64,000 bases of DNA from Leeuwenhoekiella marinoflava DSM 3653 (GTDB taxonomy: Bacteria > Bacteroidota > Bacteroidia > Flavobacteriales > Flavobacteriaceae): NCBI RefSeq assembly GCF_900129005.1, contig NZ_FQUN01000017.1, positions 1 through 64,000 of the forward strand, read 5' to 3'. Numbering within the stretch: the first letter of the stretch is position 1; each line of letters begins with the position of its first letter. This document shows positions 1 to 9,234 of this stretch, one piece after another. The translations under genes and the position numbers were made by a program. Under the pieces are notes generated by a model, which was not told the DNA's origin, searched no databases, and saw nothing but the letters and a program-made list of their open reading frames with translations.

Positions 1-244
1 TCTTGCGGGAGGAATACAGGTTGCGAAGGTAAGCATAGATCAGTATCTTAAGCAGTGCACGGGGATGATAGCTTGATGTACCACCGCCTTTATAAGTGAC
101 CTCAATGGAACTTATATCGATCCGGTTGACAATCGCATTTACTATACGTACAGGATGGTTCTGCGGTACAAAATCATCATAACTAGGCGGAAGCAGGCTC
201 AACTGAGACTGATGGTCGGTCTTCCAAACAGGTTTTGCTTTCAT
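1..244 (-). CDS. IS1182-family transposase, N-terminal part (runs off window)
   Basis: Reading the minus strand from an ATG at 244 gives about 81 residues with no stop up to the window edge: a Lys-rich start, then the LPPSYDDFVPQNHPVR and GGGTSSYHPRALLKILIYAY segments typical of the DUF772 N-terminal domain of IS1182-type transposases. The catalytic DDE domain lies outside the window, so intactness cannot be judged. The sequence just upstream (301-316) resembles a terminal repeat and would be the end of the element, placing it directly against the 3' end of the ribonucleotide reductase gene. Seen: the reading frame and motifs. From family knowledge: the assignment. Confidence is high for a transposase and moderate for IS1182. 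Confidence 0.8.
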   Translation of the reverse strand, partial: MKAKPVWKTDHQSQLSLLPPSYDDFVPQNHPVRIVNAIVNRIDISSIEVTYKGGGTSSYHPRALLKILIYAYLRNLYSSRK

Positions 245-280
245 ACCATGAAAGTAAAACATATTCAGAATAAATCCATA

Positions 281-322
281 AAAAAAAGAGGCTGTCTTGA
301 CTTTTTAGACAGCCTCTCTTTT
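281..322 (-). terminator. Terminator of nrdJ; right arm may also be the IS end
   Basis: A 10-bp perfect stem (287-296 with 308-317, arms AGAGGCTGTC and GACAGCCTCT) is followed on the minus strand by a run of T. It lies about 30 bases after the ribonucleotide reductase stop. The right arm with its flank (301-316) also resembles the IS-like end at 26731-26746 (14 of 16 bases match), so the hairpin may be shared between terminator and transposon terminus. Confidence 0.6.
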
Positions 323-350
323 TTATGCTTTATATATTTTACCGGAATTA

Positions 351-2906
351 TTATCCGCACTTAGAAGAGCCGCAGTCTTTACAGGTAAGGCAGCCTTCCT
401 GATAAATTAATTCTGAAGAATTACAGTTGTCGCATTTTTGTTTAAGAGCTACTGTTCCGTCTGCTACGTAGCGTTTTAATGCACGAGCTACACCATTTTT
501 CCATGTGTTTATTGAAGCGCTGTCTAATTGTAAGCTATTTGTTAATTCAACAGCTTTTTCAATAGGCATTCCGTAGCGAAGTGTTGTAGAAATCAATTTT
601 GCATAATTCCAGTACTCAGGATCAAACTTATGAGAGAGTCCTTCAATTGTAGTTTTATAGCCTCTTTTATTTTGATATTGAAAATCATAACGAGAGCTTC
701 CGTCTTCGTTTCGGTTTTTAATAATTAGACCTTTTTCAACCCAGCGCGGTAATAAGATTCCGTCTTCATCATCAGCAATACCGGTAAAGATTTCATAAGG
801 TTTTCCTTCTATAAGACCTATGAAAGCGATCCATTTTTCTTTGTTATTTTGAAAACGTACAATATCTGCTTCTAGAATTTGAGGTCTCTTAGTCGGGAAT
901 GCTGTTAGGGTTTCGTGTTCTTCCTCTTCTTTCTTTTCCTCGTTAGAGATTAGAACGCCTGAGCGAGACCCATCGCGATAAACAGTTACACCTTTACAGC
1001 CGGCTTGCCAGGCTTCAAGATATAAGTCGCCTACGAGCTCTTCGTCTACATCGTTAGGTAAGTTGATGGTGACACTAATACTGTGGTCTACCCATTTTTG
1101 TACAGCTCCCTGCATGCGTACTTTATTCAGCCAATCAACATCATTGGAGGTTGCTTGATAGTAGGGGGATTGTGCTACGATTTCATTTAATTCTTCCTGA
1201 CTGTAATTCTTGTCAGTAGCAATGCCGTTGATTTTCATCCATTCTTTAAAGCGATGGTGAAATACCACATATTCTTCCCAAGAGTCACCTACTTCGTCAA
1301 CAAAGTCCACACGAGCTTCTTTGTCATTTGGATTCACTTTACGGCGACGCTTGTAAACAGGTAAAAAAACCGGTTCAATACCAGATGTGGTTTGTGTCAT
1401 TAAGCTGGTTGTTCCGGTAGGAGCAATGGTAAGTAAGGCAATGTTACGACGACCATGCTCGAGCATATCATAATACAGTTTTTCGTCTGCTTCTTTAAGT
1501 CTTAATATAAACGGATTTTCTTTCTCGCGTTCTGAATCAAAAATAGGGAAAGCGCCGCGCTCTTTAGCAGCGTCAACCGATGCGCGATAGGCTTCAATAG
1601 CGATGGTTTTGTGAATTTCTACAGAAAATTCATTTCCTTTTTTACTTCCGTATTTGATGCCTAGTGCAGCAAGCATATCACCTTCGGCGGTGATACCTAT
1701 TCCGGTACGGCGGCCTTCTTCGGCTTTCTTTTTAATATTTAACCATAGATTATGTTCAACCTTTTTAACTTCTTCATTTTCCGGATCGCTTTCTATTTTG
1801 TGGAGAATAGCATTGACTTTTTCAAGTTCGAGATCAATAATATCGTCCATTATCCGCTGCGCTTTTGCAACATGTTTTTTAAATAAATCAAAGTTGAAAG
1901 AAGCTTTCTCTGTAAAAGGCTCATCAACGTAAGAAAATAGATTTATAGCTAATAAACGACACGAGTCATAGGGGCAAAGAGGAATCTCGCCACAAGGATT
2001 TGTAGATACTGTTTTGTAGCCCAAATCTGCATAACAATCTGGTACAGATTCCCGTGAAATAGTGTCCCAGAATAGAATACCGGGTTCTGCGGATTTCCAA
2101 GCATTGTGAACAATTTTTTTCCAGAGTTTTTCAGCTTCAATTTCCTTTTGATTCAAAGGGTTTTTGCTGAATATGGGGTATTTCTGAGTATATTTTTTTT
2201 GATCTTTCACCGCTTGCATAAAACCGTCATCGATACGTACCGAAACATTAGCGCCGGTTACTTTACCTTGTTCCATTTTTGCATCGATAAAATCTTCTGC
2301 GTCTGGGTGGTTTATAGAAACCGAAAGCATCAAAGCGCCACGTCTTCCGTCTTGAGCAACCTCACGGGTTGAATTGGAGTAGCGCTCCATAAAAGGGACA
2401 AGACCTGTTGATGTTAATGCAGAATTCTTCACACCAGAACCTTTAGGTCTTATGTGAGAGAGATCGTGGCCTACACCGCCACGACGTTTCATGAGTTGAA
2501 CCTGCTCTTGATCTATTTTCATAATCCCACCGTAAGAATCAGAAGCGCCGTCATTTCCTATAACAAAACAATTAGATAAAGACCCTACTTGAAAAGGGTT
2601 TCCAATTCCAGCCATAGGACTTCCTTGAGGAACGATGTATTTAAAATTTTTAATCAAGTCAAAAACCTCTTCTTCGCTCATAGGGTTTGGATATCGGGCT
2701 TCAATGCGAGCCAACTCTTTTGTGATACGGCGATGCATATCATCAGGAGTTTTCTCATAGATATTGCCTTCGGAATCTTTAAGAGCATATTTATTGACCC
2801 AAACACGAGCTGCAAGGTCGTCTCCTTTAAAATATTTTAATGAAGCTTCAAAGGCTTCATCTTGAGAATACGTTTGAGAAACGGGTGCGGTAACTGGTGT
2901 GGCCAT
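351..2906 (-). CDS. nrdJ: Adenosylcobalamin-dependent (class II) ribonucleotide reductase
   Basis: Reduces ribonucleotides to deoxyribonucleotides using a cobalamin-generated thiyl radical, so it needs no oxygen and no separate radical subunit. The 851-residue protein has the redox cysteine in SLSNCFVIG (C113), the RRGGVGHDLS substrate loop (about 131-140), the active-site NPCGE (303-307), and a phosphate-binding APTGTTSL loop near the middle. The C-terminal tail carries two CxxC-type pairs in a zinc-ribbon-like arrangement (last 27 residues), as in the vitamin B12-dependent family, and probably shuttles electrons to the active site. The preceding domain, about 200 residues, is the family's usual extension. 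The gene stands alone, divergent from secDF across 575 bases, and ends at a strong hairpin. The ATG at 2906 gives the usual N-terminal length. It implies that the cell makes or imports B12. Confidence 0.95.
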   Translation of the reverse strand: MATPVTAPVSQTYSQDEAFEASLKYFKGDDLAARVWVNKYALKDSEGNIYEKTPDDMHRRITKELARIEARYPNPMSEEEVFDLIKNFKYIVPQGSPMAGIGNPFQVGSLSNCFVIGNDGASDSYGGIMKIDQEQVQLMKRRGGVGHDLSHIRPKGSGVKNSALTSTGLVPFMERYSNSTREVAQDGRRGALMLSVSINHPDAEDFIDAKMEQGKVTGANVSVRIDDGFMQAVKDQKKYTQKYPIFSKNPLNQKEIEAEKLWKKIVHNAWKSAEPGILFWDTISRESVPDCYADLGYKTVSTNPCGEIPLCPYDSCRLLAINLFSYVDEPFTEKASFNFDLFKKHVAKAQRIMDDIIDLELEKVNAILHKIESDPENEEVKKVEHNLWLNIKKKAEEGRRTGIGITAEGDMLAALGIKYGSKKGNEFSVEIHKTIAIEAYRASVDAAKERGAFPIFDSEREKENPFILRLKEADEKLYYDMLEHGRRNIALLTIAPTGTTSLMTQTTSGIEPVFLPVYKRRRKVNPNDKEARVDFVDEVGDSWEEYVVFHHRFKEWMKINGIATDKNYSQEELNEIVAQSPYYQATSNDVDWLNKVRMQGAVQKWVDHSISVTINLPNDVDEELVGDLYLEAWQAGCKGVTVYRDGSRSGVLISNEEKKEEEEHETLTAFPTKRPQILEADIVRFQNNKEKWIAFIGLIEGKPYEIFTGIADDEDGILLPRWVEKGLIIKNRNEDGSSRYDFQYQNKRGYKTTIEGLSHKFDPEYWNYAKLISTTLRYGMPIEKAVELTNSLQLDSASINTWKNGVARALKRYVADGTVALKQKCDNCNSSELIYQEGCLTCKDCGSSKCG

Positions 2907-3481
2907 CGGTATTTTGTTTTGAGGTTTAGCTATTGTGAAGGTAGTTGAAAAACAAACAAAAAAAACTCGATATTTTATAAAGTTTACGAAAAATAAATGT
3001 AAAATATTGGTTATAAGTACTTTGATTATTTATCAACAGTTAAGAGTTGACAAAATTTATAATTTTTATTTCTATAAATCAATTTCTGGCATCACTGTTT
3101 TCCATTCTAAGTATTTATTGAAATGTTATAAAAAAAGGCCAATTAAATATTGGAAAACATTATTATATTTTTTGATATTGACAATCAAAACTGAATTTTT
3201 TAAAAACTGAATTCTTTTTATAAGGTAAAAAAGCCTTGGCTAGGTGTTTAAATAAATTGGAGAAGGCTCGATTTGTTTAATTTTAAAGTATCAAATTTAA
3301 CATGCAATTTGGGTTGAAAATCAATCAAAATAGTGCTTAATGATTTGTCTTTTAGTTTTTTAAAAGGTTAAAGAAATCAAAAAGATATTTATTGGCATTT
3401 CTGCATTGAAACCCTATATTTGCACGTTTTACAAAATCGCCTGAAAAAGGTTCGGGAAGAATTAATAAATATTAAAGAGTA
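2907..3481. other. AT-rich divergent intergenic region, nrdJ / secDF
   Basis: This 575-base region is very AT-rich. The open frame at 2935-3210 on the plus strand looks like chance coding in low-complexity sequence: it is Lys/Tyr/Phe-rich and has no recognisable domain. The secDF promoter is at its right end. A cobalamin riboswitch, which might be expected before a class II reductase, is not apparent by eye. Confidence 0.6.
3392..3422 (+). promoter_or_regulatory. Bacteroidetes-type promoter for secDF
   Basis: A TTG at 3392-3394 is followed after 20 bases by TATATTTG (3415-3422), matching the -33 and -7 (TAnnTTTG) elements of the primary sigma factor of Bacteroidetes. It leaves a 5' leader of about 55 bases before the secDF start. 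Confidence 0.65.
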
Positions 3482-6400
3482 ATGCAAAATAAAGGACTCA
3501 TTAGAGTATTTGCGATTTTATTTGGGTTGGTGAGTTTATACCAGCTTTCATTTACGTATTTCACAAATCAAACAGAAGACAAAGCTGCTACTTTTGCTGA
3601 GCAAAAAGTACCCAATTCTGTTGAGGATTATGTAGATAGAAGAGGTGAGGTTGAGCGTCGATACTTAGATTCTATAGGTAATGACCCTATAGCTTTAGGT
3701 ATAACGTATAATGATGCCAAGGATAAAGAGCTTAATAAAGGTCTGGATCTTAAAGGGGGTATGAATGCCATTCTTGAAATTTCTGTTGCAGATATTTTAA
3801 GAGGCTTAAGCAATAACAGTACTGATCCTGCTTTTAATCAGGCTTTAGATCAGGCTGCAGAAGCTCAAAAAAGTAGCCAAAATAGTTTTTTAGAAGATTT
3901 CTTTGATGCTTTTGAAGCAATACCCGGAGATAACAAATTAGCTTCTCCAGATGTATTTGCAAATACGACTTTAGGAGAGAAGATTAACTTTAATATGACC
4001 AATGCTGAGGTAGAACCAATCATTGCTCAGGAAATTGAAGGATCTATTAATTCTGCATTTGAAGTATTACGTAATCGTATTGATAAGTTTGGTGTTACTC
4101 AACCTAATATTCAACGTTTAGATAACCAATCGCGTATATTAATCGAACTTCCCGGAGCTACAGATATAGAGCGTGTAAAATTTCAATTAGAAAGTACTGC
4201 TCAATTAGAGTTTTACAAAACGCATTATGCTTCTCAGGTAGCGCCTTATTTATTAGAAGTAAACAGTGTTTTAAAAGATATTGTAGCTCCTGCTGAAGTA
4301 CAAGAAACTGAAACGACTGTAGATTCTACAGAAGCTGATGATTCTATAGAAGACTTACTTGCTAGTGAAGAAGATTCAATAAGTCCTGCTGCACAGAACA
4401 ATCCTTTATTTGAGGTGTTTAGTTTTAATCCTGCTATTCAGCAATATGCTCAGGCTCCAATCGTAGGTTATGCTCAGGTAAAAGATACAGCGACAATAAA
4501 TGGATATTTAGCAAAGCCTGAAATCACAAGACTTCGTCCACAAGAATTACGTTTTGCAAAATTCAGATGGGGTATTACTGAAGCAGAATCTGATGTTGTA
4601 CCGCTTTACGCATTGCAATCAGACCGTAGCGGATCTCCTGCTATGGATGGTGATGTAGTGCAAGATTCACGTCAACAATACACGCAGGCAGGTCAGCCTT
4701 CTGTAGGTATTGACTTTGAGGGTCAGGGTCCTGGTCAGTGGGCAAAACTAACTGGTGAGGTTGCAGGTGAAGGAAATGCTATCGCAATTGTTCTTGACGG
4801 AACGGTTTATTCTGCAGCTACTGCTAAAGCGGAAATTAAAGGTGGATCTACTGAAATCTCAGGAAGCTTTGCAGTTACAGAGGCTCAGGATTTAGCAAAC
4901 GTATTAAAAGCGGGTAAACTTCCTGCTTCGGCAAAAATCATTTCTTATGATGTTGTTGGTCCTTCATTAGGACAAGAAGCGATTAATAGTGGTTTGATGT
5001 CATTTGTTATCGCACTTTTATTAGTGTTGGTTTGGATGGTGTTCTACTACGGTAAAGCTGGTCTTTTTGCAGATGTTGCATTAGCGGTAAACATCTTATT
5101 TATATTTGGTATTCTTGCTGGTCTTGGGGCGGTGCTTACACTTCCTGGTATCGCGGGTATTGTGCTTACGATAGGTATGTCTGTGGATGCAAACGTGCTA
5201 ATCTTTGAGCGTATTAAAGAAGAAGTAGCAAAAGGTAAGTCTCAAAAAGATGCGATTAAAGATGGTTTTAATAATGCATTGTCATCAATTCTTGATGCTA
5301 ACATTACTACGTTTTTAACTGCATTGATTTTATTCTTATTCGGTACAGGTCCTATTCAAGGATTTGCGACTACCTTAATGATAGGTATTGCTACTTCTTT
5401 ATTTACTGCAATTTTTGTTACACGTCTATTTATTGACGGGTATGGTAAAAATGGTAAGTCTCTTGCATTTTGTACTGGAGCAACCAAAAATCTGTTTACC
5501 AATTTCAATAAAGATTTCTTGGCAAAACGAAAAGTTGCTTATGTGATTAGTGGTGTATTGATCTTAGTAAGTTTAATATCGTTATTCACTAACAGTCTAG
5601 ATCAGGGTGTTGATTTTGTTGGTGGGCGTAATTATACCGTTCGTTTTGAAGCGCCGGTTAATGCTACTGAGGTTGAAAACAAATTAATTGCTGAGTTAGA
5701 AAGTGCACAAGCAAAAACATACGGAGAGGCTAATCAGTTAAAGATTACTACGAAGTATAGAATTGAAGAAGAATCGTCTGAAGTAGATGACGAAATTCAG
5801 CAGAAATTATATACAGCTTTAAAAAGCTATTTGCCTGCAGATTTAACCCTTGCACAGTTTGTAAAAGGTGGTTCAACAGAAGAAAAAGTAGGTATTCTAG
5901 AATATAACAAAGTAGGTCCTACGATTGCAGATGACATTAAAAGAGATTCATTCTGGGCTGTTTTAGGTTCATTAGTGGTTGTCTTCTTGTACATTTTATT
6001 GCGTTTTAGAAGATGGCAATTCTCATTGGGTGCTGTTGCTGCAGTATTCCACGATGTGTTGATTGTATTAGGTATCTTCTCATTGACCTATAAGTTTATG
6101 CCATTTAATATGGAAATTGACCAGTCGTTTATCGCTGCGATACTAACCGTTATTGGTTACTCGCTGAATGATACCGTGGTTGTATTTGACCGTATTAGAG
6201 AGTTTATGAAGGAGTACGGTACAGATCGCAAAATGGGTGTTATTATCAATCAGGCGATTAACAGCACTATTAGTCGTACCTTAAATACGTCTATGACTAC
6301 TTTAATTGTATTGCTTGCGATCTTCATTTTTGGTGGAGCAAGTATAATGGGCTTTATGTTTGCATTGATCGTAGGGGTTGTAGTGGGTACGTACTCTTCG

Positions 6401-6493
6401 ATCTTCATTGCAACACCAGTTATGTTTGATACGATTCAGAAAAAGGCTTTAAAGCCAGAAAAAATAAAAGAAGAAGAGGAGACTGTGGCGTAA
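3482..6493 (+). CDS. secDF: SecDF fused protein-translocation subunit
   Basis: A single 1003-residue polypeptide combines SecD and SecF, the proton-driven helpers that pull preproteins through SecYEG. The SecD half has the N-terminal membrane segment, the LDLKGGMNAILEI motif (about 88-100), a long periplasmic P1 region containing an acidic linker (about 260-300), and five membrane segments with the SVDANVLIFERI motif near 569. The SecF half starts at about 685 with its own helix, the GVDFVGGRNY motif near 707, and the NDTVVVFDRIREF motif near 894. Fusion into one gene is normal in Bacteroidetes. The ATG at 3482 follows a good promoter. The gene is monocistronic and ends at a bidirectional hairpin facing the glutaminase gene. 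Confidence 0.97.
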   Translation: MQNKGLIRVFAILFGLVSLYQLSFTYFTNQTEDKAATFAEQKVPNSVEDYVDRRGEVERRYLDSIGNDPIALGITYNDAKDKELNKGLDLKGGMNAILEISVADILRGLSNNSTDPAFNQALDQAAEAQKSSQNSFLEDFFDAFEAIPGDNKLASPDVFANTTLGEKINFNMTNAEVEPIIAQEIEGSINSAFEVLRNRIDKFGVTQPNIQRLDNQSRILIELPGATDIERVKFQLESTAQLEFYKTHYASQVAPYLLEVNSVLKDIVAPAEVQETETTVDSTEADDSIEDLLASEEDSISPAAQNNPLFEVFSFNPAIQQYAQAPIVGYAQVKDTATINGYLAKPEITRLRPQELRFAKFRWGITEAESDVVPLYALQSDRSGSPAMDGDVVQDSRQQYTQAGQPSVGIDFEGQGPGQWAKLTGEVAGEGNAIAIVLDGTVYSAATAKAEIKGGSTEISGSFAVTEAQDLANVLKAGKLPASAKIISYDVVGPSLGQEAINSGLMSFVIALLLVLVWMVFYYGKAGLFADVALAVNILFIFGILAGLGAVLTLPGIAGIVLTIGMSVDANVLIFERIKEEVAKGKSQKDAIKDGFNNALSSILDANITTFLTALILFLFGTGPIQGFATTLMIGIATSLFTAIFVTRLFIDGYGKNGKSLAFCTGATKNLFTNFNKDFLAKRKVAYVISGVLILVSLISLFTNSLDQGVDFVGGRNYTVRFEAPVNATEVENKLIAELESAQAKTYGEANQLKITTKYRIEEESSEVDDEIQQKLYTALKSYLPADLTLAQFVKGGSTEEKVGILEYNKVGPTIADDIKRDSFWAVLGSLVVVFLYILLRFRRWQFSLGAVAAVFHDVLIVLGIFSLTYKFMPFNMEIDQSFIAAILTVIGYSLNDTVVVFDRIREFMKEYGTDRKMGVIINQAINSTISRTLNTSMTTLIVLLAIFIFGGASIMGFMFALIVGVVVGTYSSIFIATPVMFDTIQKKALKPEKIKEEEETVA

Positions 6494-6522
6494 CTTTCAG
6501 TTTGCTTTAATCATATAAAAAC

Positions 6523-6555
6523 AAGGGTCTGATTTTAAAATCAGACCCTTTTTTG
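6523..6555. terminator. Bidirectional terminator between secDF and glsA
   Basis: The AAGGGTCTGATTTT arm pairs perfectly with AAAATCAGACCCTT and is flanked by T-runs in both directions. It lies between convergent genes. Confidence 0.85.
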
Positions 6556-6569
6556 TATTCATTACTTTT

Positions 6570-7487
6570 TTAAAAAACTGAAATCTCAGTTTTGGTAGTT
6601 AGTAACTCCAGAACCTTCATACCCAGTTCAGAATTACCATTTTTATTGAGTGGAGGACTCCAAACAGCTACACTGTAGTGTCTAGGATGTAGCGCAACAA
6701 TGCCGCCGCCAACACCACTTTTACCGGGTAAGCCTACTGTGAATGCGAATTCTCCAGATTCATCATAAAAACCACACGTAAGCATCAATGCATTGATGCG
6801 TTTAGCGAGAATTGGGTCTAGAACTGCTGCTTCTTTGCTAAGATCATATTTTCCATAGTTCAGGAAAATTGTAAAAGCTTGTGTGAGCTGTTTGCAGTTC
6901 ATTGCAATAGAGCATTGATGGAAATAGAAATCAAGCACATCATCAACATTGTTTTTGATGTTGCCAAAGTCTTTCATTAAATGAGTAAGCGAAGCATTAC
7001 GGAACTTATGCTCCATTTCAGAAGCGGCTACTTTTTCATCATATTCAACACTTTGATCTTCTGCGATGTTGCGTACGAATTGTAAAAGGTCTTCTTTAGG
7101 ATTTTCTAATTCTGAAATAAGAATGTCTGCAACAACAAGAGCTCCTGCATTTATGAAAGGATTTCGGGGGATTCCTTTCTCGTATTCTAGCTGTACTAAT
7201 GAATTAAAAGGATCTCCTGAAGGTTCTACGCCTATGCGTTTCCAGACCTCTTTTCCTTTGAGTTTAAGAGCCAGAGCTAGGCTTAAAACCTTTGATATAC
7301 TTTGTATGGAAAAACAATCTAAAGAATCTCCTAAACCGTATCCGTTTCCGTCAGTACATTGTAGATAGACTCCGAATTTTGAAGGGTCAACCTTACCAAG
7401 TTCAGGAATGTAAGTAGCTACTTTTCCGGTATTTTTAAAGGTTGCGATTTCCTCTTTAATTTCTTGTAAGACCTTGGAGTAATCCAT
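6570..7487 (-). CDS. glsA: Glutaminase A
   Basis: Hydrolyses glutamine to glutamate and ammonia in the cytoplasm. The 305-residue protein is the normal length for the beta-lactamase-fold glutaminase family. The SxxK catalytic motif is seen in SIQSISK (S63, K66), followed by the conserved NPFINAGALV segment (about 129-138) and the C-terminal GLPGKSGVGGGI loop. Its ATG overlaps the stop of the upstream DUF192 gene by one base (TAATG), so the two are translationally coupled, in the lgt-DUF192-glsA order. Glutamine synthetase lies at the far right of the window and is not linked. Confidence 0.93.
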   Translation of the reverse strand: MDYSKVLQEIKEEIATFKNTGKVATYIPELGKVDPSKFGVYLQCTDGNGYGLGDSLDCFSIQSISKVLSLALALKLKGKEVWKRIGVEPSGDPFNSLVQLEYEKGIPRNPFINAGALVVADILISELENPKEDLLQFVRNIAEDQSVEYDEKVAASEMEHKFRNASLTHLMKDFGNIKNNVDDVLDFYFHQCSIAMNCKQLTQAFTIFLNYGKYDLSKEAAVLDPILAKRINALMLTCGFYDESGEFAFTVGLPGKSGVGGGIVALHPRHYSVAVWSPPLNKNGNSELGMKVLELLTTKTEISVF

Positions 7488-7969
7488 TATTTGCGTTTCC
7501 AGCTAATGGAATCTCCTTCTTTAATATCCCATAAGTCAGCAATACCTGCATTTGTTTCCAAGACATACATTACCGGAACTTCAGAAGGTAGGCTGGATTC
7601 GTCTAAAGGCTTTGCATTTTCAATAATGGTAGCAATTTTCAGATCTTTTGTAATGAAAAATAAATCCAAAGGAATGTAGGTGTTTTTCATATAAAAGCTG
7701 TGCGGTCTTTCATCTTTAAAAACAAAAAGCATCGCTTGATTTTGTTTCATAGACTCCCGGTACATCAGTCCGGTTTCGGTTTCATAATCGGTATCTGCGA
7801 TTTCTATATTGAAATAGACTTTCTCTTCGTTTTGTTTAAAAATTTGAAGTTTTCCTTCCTGAGTAAACGCTATTTGTTCTTGCGGAATCTCTGCAGGTTC
7901 TGATTCCTGATTTTTACAGGAAAGAATTGTGCTGAAACCTAAAACGAGAAAAACTATTTTCTTAAACAT
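7487..7969 (-). CDS. DUF192 family lipoprotein
   Basis: A 160-residue exported protein with a lipoprotein signal (Lys-Lys start, hydrophobic core, lipobox LSC with C18), then a DUF192 domain recognised by GLMYRESM, the MLFVF strand and the SFYMKNTYIPLDLFFI block. The family forms a small beta-fold of unknown biochemical role, often found as a single-domain secreted protein. It starts six bases after the lgt stop and overlaps glsA by one base, so the three genes are probably co-transcribed. Its maturation would depend on the neighbouring lgt product, as for all lipoproteins. Confidence 0.88.
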   Translation of the reverse strand: MFKKIVFLVLGFSTILSCKNQESEPAEIPQEQIAFTQEGKLQIFKQNEEKVYFNIEIADTDYETETGLMYRESMKQNQAMLFVFKDERPHSFYMKNTYIPLDLFFITKDLKIATIIENAKPLDESSLPSEVPVMYVLETNAGIADLWDIKEGDSISWKRK

Positions 7970-7975
7970 GGCAGA

Positions 7976-8911
7976 TTAGTATTGAGGTTCTTTTTTCTGG
8001 CCTAAGGCGCGTACGATCATAAAAATACCAATTAGTATAAACGGAATACTTAAGATCTGACCGGTATTAAAACCGAAAATCCAATCCTCGCGGCCTTCAA
8101 CTTGAGCGCGTTTAAAGTACTCTACTATAAAACGAACCGTCCATAAAAGAACTAAGAAAAGTCCGAAAAGAAAGCCTTCTTTTTTGCGTAAATCTGTTTT
8201 CCAGTAAACAAACATTAAGATGAGGAATACAAATACATACCCAAAAGATTCCATCAATTGTCCCGGAAAGCGATACGGTATTTCAGCAATATAATTTGCA
8301 AATTGAGGATCATCGGTTAAAGCACTGTATGCTTTGTGTTCGTTAGGTATTCCGGTTAAGCGTTGTACTTCGTATTTGTTGTATTGATCTTGAACAAACT
8401 TAATTCCTAAATTTGAATCGGTAATTTTACCCACCATTTCCGAATTGAAAAAGTTGCCAATACGAACAAAAATGGCTCCTAAAGAAACTGGTAAGATTAC
8501 ACGGTCTAAAAGCCATAGAACACTTTTCTTTAAAATCTTTTTATTATAAAGATACATGGCAAAGATCATCCCGATGGCTGCACCATGACTGGCTAAACCT
8601 TGAAAACCGGTATATTCAATTTCTGGTACAAATCGAAAAGGTAAAAACACAGAAAGAGGATCTTGCCAGAGTAGTTCTGTTTGATAAAAGAACACATGGC
8701 CTAGGCGTGCTCCTATTAAAATTGCTAAAACCGAGTAGATAAAAAGCGGATCTAGTTTTTCTTCTTCAACACCTTCATTTTTATAAACTTTTTTCATCAG
8801 GTACCAGCCTAACGAAAAAGCAATAACAAACATCAAACTGTAATAATGAATGGTAAAGAATCCTAAATCGAGACCCGTTGAAGGGTTCCAGGTCATTTTT
8901 AAAGGGAGCAT
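7976..8911 (-). CDS. lgt: Prolipoprotein diacylglyceryl transferase
   Basis: An inner-membrane enzyme that attaches diacylglycerol from phosphatidylglycerol to the lipobox cysteine, the first step of lipoprotein maturation. The 311-residue protein has about seven membrane segments, the ARLGHVFFY segment, the SHGAAIGM motif (equivalent of the conserved HGG, with the final Gly changed to Ala), the Lgt signature RIGNFFNSE, and FPGQLMESFGY before the C-terminal helices. A soluble insertion of about 40 residues follows the signature, as is common in Bacteroidetes. Other ATG choices are absent nearby. The many lipoproteins in this window are its expected substrates. Confidence 0.95.
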   Translation of the reverse strand: MLPLKMTWNPSTGLDLGFFTIHYYSLMFVIAFSLGWYLMKKVYKNEGVEEEKLDPLFIYSVLAILIGARLGHVFFYQTELLWQDPLSVFLPFRFVPEIEYTGFQGLASHGAAIGMIFAMYLYNKKILKKSVLWLLDRVILPVSLGAIFVRIGNFFNSEMVGKITDSNLGIKFVQDQYNKYEVQRLTGIPNEHKAYSALTDDPQFANYIAEIPYRFPGQLMESFGYVFVFLILMFVYWKTDLRKKEGFLFGLFLVLLWTVRFIVEYFKRAQVEGREDWIFGFNTGQILSIPFILIGIFMIVRALGQKKEPQY

Positions 8912-8959
8912 AAGCTGTAAAAATTTTGTGCTGTAAATATAGGAAAGCCAAAAGGCTTC

Positions 8960-9223
8960 TTAATCTTTTTTAGATTTTTTATATGAGTTTTTACCTTTTC
9001 TAGGAGGAACGGGGTCATAGCCTGAACCACCCCAGGGATTGCAGCTTGCTATACGTTTTATAGCTAGCCAAGTTCCTTTTAGAGGTCCGTGTTTTTCTAT
9101 AGCCTGAACGCTGTAATGAGAGCAAGTGGGTTCGTACCTGCAAGCAGGGGGTAATAATGGTGAAATGAGTTTCTGGTAAACGCGAATAGGAAAAATCAAT
9201 ATTTTTTTTACTAGACTTTTCAC
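8960..9223 (-). CDS. yidD: Membrane protein insertion efficiency factor YidD
   Basis: An 87-residue protein with the complete YidD signature: [24 protein letters not shown], the HGxxKG turn, and the [14 protein letters not shown] block containing the conserved cysteine. It is a membrane-associated helper of YidC-type insertion. It sits 11 bases after cysS on the same strand and before lgt, a grouping of membrane-protein and lipoprotein biogenesis genes. The Lys-rich tail is usual. Confidence 0.93.
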   Translation of the reverse strand: MKSLVKKILIFPIRVYQKLISPLLPPACRYEPTCSHYSVQAIEKHGPLKGTWLAIKRIASCNPWGGSGYDPVPPRKGKNSYKKSKKD

Positions 9224-9234
9224 CGTTTGAGATT

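Noticed and set aside
2935-3210. 91-residue open frame between nrdJ and secDF
   Set aside because: Low-complexity Lys/Phe/Tyr sequence in AT-rich DNA, no domain.
2907-3481. Cobalamin riboswitch before the B12-dependent reductase
   Set aside because: I could not find the conserved B12-box by eye; nrdJ leader is short of the needed elements.
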